This document shows, piece after piece, positions 6,105-8,818 of a DNA stretch of 8,818 bases. Position numbers and translations under genes: made by a program. This DNA is from JAENWH01 sp038248745. GTDB taxonomy: Bacteria; Bacillota; Clostridia; Peptostreptococcales; Anaerovoracaceae. Positions within the stretch are counted from its first letter, which is position 1. Each line of letters begins with the position of its first letter. The notes under the pieces were generated by a model that saw only the letters and a list, made by a program, of their open reading frames with translations, ran no database searches and was not told the DNA's origin. The stretch is from positions 1 to 8,818 of the forward strand of contig JBBRXC010000065.1 in the NCBI GenBank assembly GCA_038248745.1, written 5' to 3'.

Positions 6105-6932
6105 ATGAAGAAATCACTCCATACAAAAACCGTCTATGGATGCAACCTTGCGACAGCACTTGCCATCGCTGAAACAACTGGTTTTACAGCTGTTGAGATT
6201 GTAGCGGAGAGACTTTTTTCCTATCTACATCAGGGAAATACGCCGGAGGACTTAAAAAAACTTCTTTCGAAACATAGCCTTGAGGCAGTTTGTATCAATG
6301 ATATCTGTCATGTTGACAGAGAAGATGCTTTAGCAAAAGAAAAAATGGCGGAGGAAGCCTGGCTTTTATCCACCGTAGCAAAAGAGATTGGCTGTAAAGC
6401 CATACAACTTGTTCCTCTTTGCTCTTTAGAAGGCAGAGAATGGAAAGATATTAAACGTATAACAGCAGACAACATTCGAATGATTGCAGACATAGGAAAC
6501 ACATTTGGGGTTGGATTTCAGCTTGAACCAGTTGCATGGTCCCCCATTAATTCTTTGTCAAAGAGTCTGGATTTAATCAATGCCGTGGATCGGGATAATC
6601 TCAAAATGGTGATAGACTTCTGGCATTTATGGTCAGCAGGAGGAACCACACCAGAGGAAGTAGCAAAACTTTCAAAAGATCAGATATATAATATTCATTT
6701 TTGTGACGGGAAAAGTCAAGCCGTCGGTACAGTATGGGATGAAACGGTCCTGAGAGGATATTATCCAGGGGATGGGGATATCCCGCTGAAAGATTGGGTG
6801 GACGCGGTCAAGGCGACAGGATTTGATGACTACTGGTCTTGTGAGCTCATCAGTGCTCGTCATTGGGAAATGAATGCCATTGAGGTAGCAAAGACCATGA
6901 GTGATGCAATGGAGTTATATATTGGGAAATGA
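6105..6932 (+). CDS. IolE/IolI-type sugar phosphate isomerase/epimerase-fold enzyme
   Basis: A 275-residue TIM-barrel protein of the xylose-isomerase-like (AP endonuclease 2) superfamily. The likely metal ligands are all present: E141 in FQLEPVAW (138-145), D171 and H174 in VIDFWHLW (169-176), H198 in NIHFCDG (196-202), and E247 in SCELIS (245-250). The PGDGDIPL segment (221-228) is common to this family. In inositol operons the superfamily supplies IolE (inosose dehydratase), IolI (inosose isomerase) and IolH. The pathway needs a dehydratase after IolG, so IolE function is the most economical guess. The length is nearer to IolI than to the roughly 300-residue IolE, so no symbol is given. It begins 2 nt after iolB. 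Confidence 0.75.
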   Translation: MKKSLHTKTVYGCNLATALAIAETTGFTAVEIVAERLFSYLHQGNTPEDLKKLLSKHSLEAVCINDICHVDREDALAKEKMAEEAWLLSTVAKEIGCKAIQLVPLCSLEGREWKDIKRITADNIRMIADIGNTFGVGFQLEPVAWSPINSLSKSLDLINAVDRDNLKMVIDFWHLWSAGGTTPEEVAKLSKDQIYNIHFCDGKSQAVGTVWDETVLRGYYPGDGDIPLKDWVDAVKATGFDDYWSCELISARHWEMNAIEVAKTMSDAMELYIGK

Positions 6933-6954
6933 TAGAGCAGGATATAACCGATTG

Positions 6955-6960
6955 AGAGGA
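6955..6960 (+). promoter_or_regulatory. Shine-Dalgarno of iolC, supporting a GTG start
   Basis: AGAGGA lies 9 nt before the GTG at 6970. The nearby ATGs at 6960 and 6974 are out of frame, so the GTG is the only start that gives a full-length kinase with a Shine-Dalgarno. Confidence 0.65.
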
Positions 6961-6969
6961 TGTTGAAAA

Positions 6970-7974
6970 GTGTATGTAAACAAGCTAAAAGAAAATGTTG
7001 AATATAAAACAATCGATGTCATCGCACTTGGAAGAGCTGCAATCGACTTGAATGCAAATGAAATAAACAGGCCAATGGAAGAAACCATGACTTTTACAAA
7101 AACAGTGGGAGGCTCTCCTGCCAATATCGCAGTGGCATGCCGAAAACTGGGCCTTAACACCGCATTTATTGGGCGTGTTTCGGATGATCAGCACGGAAGA
7201 TTTATCCGTGGATATTTTGAAAAACTTGGCATCATAACTGAAACGCTTGTAACAGATGAACCAGGAAGTTTATCAGGGCTTGCATTTACAGAGATTAAAG
7301 CGCCTGGAGATGCAGGATATCTCATGTATAGAAGTAATGTTGCAGATTTAAATTTATGTCCTGCTGATGTTTCAGAAGAGCAGATTCGTAAAAGTAAAAT
7401 TCTTCTTATTTCAGGGACGGCGCTTTCTAGAAGTCCTTCATGTGAAGCGGTCTTTACTGCCCTTGATTTTGCAAGGAAGCATCATACCTTCATTGTATTT
7501 GATATTGATTATAGAAATTTCACATGGACTTCCCTTGAAGAAACGTCCATTTATTATTCTCTCGTTGCTGAAAAGAGCGATTTAGTAATAGGGACTAGAG
7601 AAGAATTCGATGCGTTGGAAGCCAGGTTGCCAAAAAGCGAAAGAGAAGACGCTAAAACGGCTTCTAGGTGGATGGCTTTTCAGCCGTCTATGATATTAAT
7701 AAAACACGGCAAGTCCGGTTCTAAGCTCTATCTTGAAAATGGAGAAATAATTGAAGGTGCTGTTTTTCCCGTAATACCTTTAAAAACAATGGGGGCAGGG
7801 GATTCTTTTGCAGGAGGGTTTTTATATGGACTTCTTCGTCATAAAAGTTTTTATGAAGCAACTGAATTAGGAGCAGGAGCTGCAGCCATTGTGGTAACAA
7901 AGAACAGTTGCAGTGAGGCAATGCCTACATTGGAGGAAATAGAGGATTTTATTCACTCATATAAAAACAGATAG
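6970..7974 (+). CDS. iolC: 5-dehydro-2-deoxygluconokinase IolC
   Basis: A 334-residue PfkB/ribokinase-family kinase that phosphorylates 2-deoxy-5-keto-gluconate at C6 with ATP. The first PfkB signature is VGGSPANIAVACRKLG (46-61), preceded by ETMTFTK (38-44), like the segment before GGSPAN in known IolC proteins. The second is KTMGAGDSFAGGFLYG (272-287), with D277 as catalytic base and GAGD as the anion hole. IALGRAAIDLNA (18-29) is the usual opening strand with the substrate-binding aspartate. Translation starts at GTG. A 37-nt gap follows the previous gene, too short for much besides the Shine-Dalgarno. Other PfkB sugar kinases share these motifs, but iolB upstream and the aldolase directly downstream make IolC the best reading. 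Confidence 0.88.
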   Translation: MYVNKLKENVEYKTIDVIALGRAAIDLNANEINRPMEETMTFTKTVGGSPANIAVACRKLGLNTAFIGRVSDDQHGRFIRGYFEKLGIITETLVTDEPGSLSGLAFTEIKAPGDAGYLMYRSNVADLNLCPADVSEEQIRKSKILLISGTALSRSPSCEAVFTALDFARKHHTFIVFDIDYRNFTWTSLEETSIYYSLVAEKSDLVIGTREEFDALEARLPKSEREDAKTASRWMAFQPSMILIKHGKSGSKLYLENGEIIEGAVFPVIPLKTMGAGDSFAGGFLYGLLRHKSFYEATELGAGAAAIVVTKNSCSEAMPTLEEIEDFIHSYKNR

Positions 7975-7977
7975 GAG
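7973..7977 (+). promoter_or_regulatory. Shine-Dalgarno of iolJ overlapping the iolC stop
   Basis: AGGAG shares two bases with the iolC stop TAG (7972-7974) and lies 6 nt before the ATG at 7984. Terminating ribosomes would cover the site, which suggests coupled translation of kinase and aldolase. Confidence 0.6.
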
Positions 7978-7983
7978 AGATAG

Positions 7984-8814
7984 ATGCTATCAAGTTTAAA
8001 ACCATTTATTACAGAAATAGCAGCTTCCCGAAAAGCAGTACCGGGTTTTAATATCTTTGGATTTGAAGATGCCCATGCCGTCATTGAAGCGGCTGAAGAG
8101 GTGAATGCCCCTGTCATTTTGATGACCAACAAAGACTGTGTTGAACATATTTCTGTGGATGTGCTGGCTGGATTGCTACGAGCCATGGCCGAAAAAGCTA
8201 AAGTCCCTGTTTGCATCCATTTGGATCATGCTAAATCAGAAGAATTAGCGATTGAGGCGATTGAAGCCGGATATACCTCAGTGATGTATGATGGTTCCGC
8301 TCTTTCCATCGAGGAGAACATTGCTAGGACCAGAAGAATTGTGGAATTTGCGAAAAAATATAATGTCTCTGTGGAAGGAGAAATAGGATCTGTTGCTTAT
8401 TCTGACCGGAACTTTGAAATTCCTACTGTTTATACGGACCCTGAAGAGGCTTCTCGTTTTGCTAGGGAGACAGGTGTTGACTTAATGGCTGTTTCAGTTG
8501 GGACACTTCATCGCATGCAGTCTCAGCAGGCAGAAATCCAATATGATCGACTTGATGCCATCCAGGCAAAGACGACTATACCCCTTGTGATTCACGGTGC
8601 AACAGGTATTTCAGATAGAGATCTATCCCGTATGATTGGATACAATATTGTGAAGTTTAATATAGGAACGGCATTGCGCATTGAATTCGGGAAAGCCTTA
8701 AGAAAAGAAGTCCTTGCGAATCCGGAGGAGTATGATCGGTTAAAACTTTTTAAAGAACCGATGAATGCCGTAAGGCAAATGGCGTTACTAAAATATAAGA
8801 AACTAGGATGGTAA
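7984..8814 (+). CDS. iolJ: 6-phospho-5-dehydro-2-deoxy-D-gluconate aldolase IolJ (class II aldolase)
   Basis: A 276-residue class II, zinc-dependent aldolase that splits the IolC product into dihydroxyacetone phosphate and malonate semialdehyde. The active-site residues are visible: D81 (catalytic) and H82 (zinc) in IHLDHAKS (78-85), the YDGS loop (102-105), VEGEIGSV (130-137), H176 (zinc) in VGTLHR (172-177), H204 (zinc) in VIHGATG (202-208) and the phosphate-binding NIGTALR (226-232). Some positions deviate from the commonest form, for instance HGATG where HGGTG or HGGSG is usual. The fold is shared with fructose-bisphosphate and tagatose-bisphosphate aldolases; operon context decides for IolJ. 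It starts 9 nt after iolC. Confidence 0.85.
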   Translation: MLSSLKPFITEIAASRKAVPGFNIFGFEDAHAVIEAAEEVNAPVILMTNKDCVEHISVDVLAGLLRAMAEKAKVPVCIHLDHAKSEELAIEAIEAGYTSVMYDGSALSIEENIARTRRIVEFAKKYNVSVEGEIGSVAYSDRNFEIPTVYTDPEEASRFARETGVDLMAVSVGTLHRMQSQQAEIQYDRLDAIQAKTTIPLVIHGATGISDRDLSRMIGYNIVKFNIGTALRIEFGKALRKEVLANPEEYDRLKLFKEPMNAVRQMALLKYKKLGW

Positions 8815-8818
8815 GGAG
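8813..8818 (+). promoter_or_regulatory. Shine-Dalgarno of the next gene at the window edge
   Basis: AAGGAG overlaps the iolJ stop TAA and ends the window. Its strength and position, like the junction before iolJ, indicate that another co-transcribed gene starts within about 10 nt. No terminator follows iolJ inside the window. Confidence 0.55.

Overview
The window reads as chromosomal DNA of a low-GC Gram-positive bacterium (Bacillota). It is AT-rich, nearly every start codon has a strong purine-rich Shine-Dalgarno of the AGGAGG type, and the best promoters look sigma-A-like. The gene families (LacI-type regulator, LemA-like protein, Iol enzymes) fit Bacilli or Clostridia. I cannot choose the class from sequence alone. 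There are no RNA genes, insertion sequences, CRISPR arrays or phage genes, and no gene-free stretch longer than about 230 bases.

Left part (1-3153). A minus-strand gene begins at the edge and shows only a signal-peptide-like start (1-41). Divergent from it is an Nramp/MntH-type metal transporter (270-1532) behind an extended -10 promoter. Next is a two-gene unit: a ten-helix DMT/EamA transporter (1665-2567) and, 2 nt later, a small one-helix protein that looks like a diverged LemA (2570-3076). A long hairpin with nine Ts (3094-3153) ends this unit.

Right part (3173-8818). This is the 5' portion of an inositol-catabolism operon. A sigma-A-type promoter (TTGATA, 17 bp, TATAGT) is framed by a perfect 18-bp inverted repeat. 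Each arm carries a LacI-family operator core AAACGTTT: one arm fills the -35/-10 spacer, the other lies just past the expected transcription start. The first gene is a LacI/GalR-type repressor (3264-4277). It overlaps by 14 nt a Gfo/Idh/MocA dehydrogenase (IolG/IolX-like, 4264-5277), followed by iolB (5293-6102), an IolE/IolI-type TIM-barrel enzyme (6105-6932), iolC (6970-7974, GTG start) and iolJ (7984-8814). The window ends on the Shine-Dalgarno of one more gene.

Together these genes cover most of the Bacillus-type myo-inositol route: oxidation to an inosose, probable dehydration, isomerisation of 5-deoxy-glucuronate, phosphorylation of 2-deoxy-5-keto-gluconate, and aldol cleavage to dihydroxyacetone phosphate and malonate semialdehyde. 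The hydrolase IolD, the semialdehyde dehydrogenase IolA and an inositol transporter are not in view and probably lie downstream or elsewhere. Regulation by a LacI-type repressor encoded as the first gene of its own operon differs from the DeoR-type IolR of B. subtilis. That control region is the most distinctive feature. I see no clear sign of a wholly new system.
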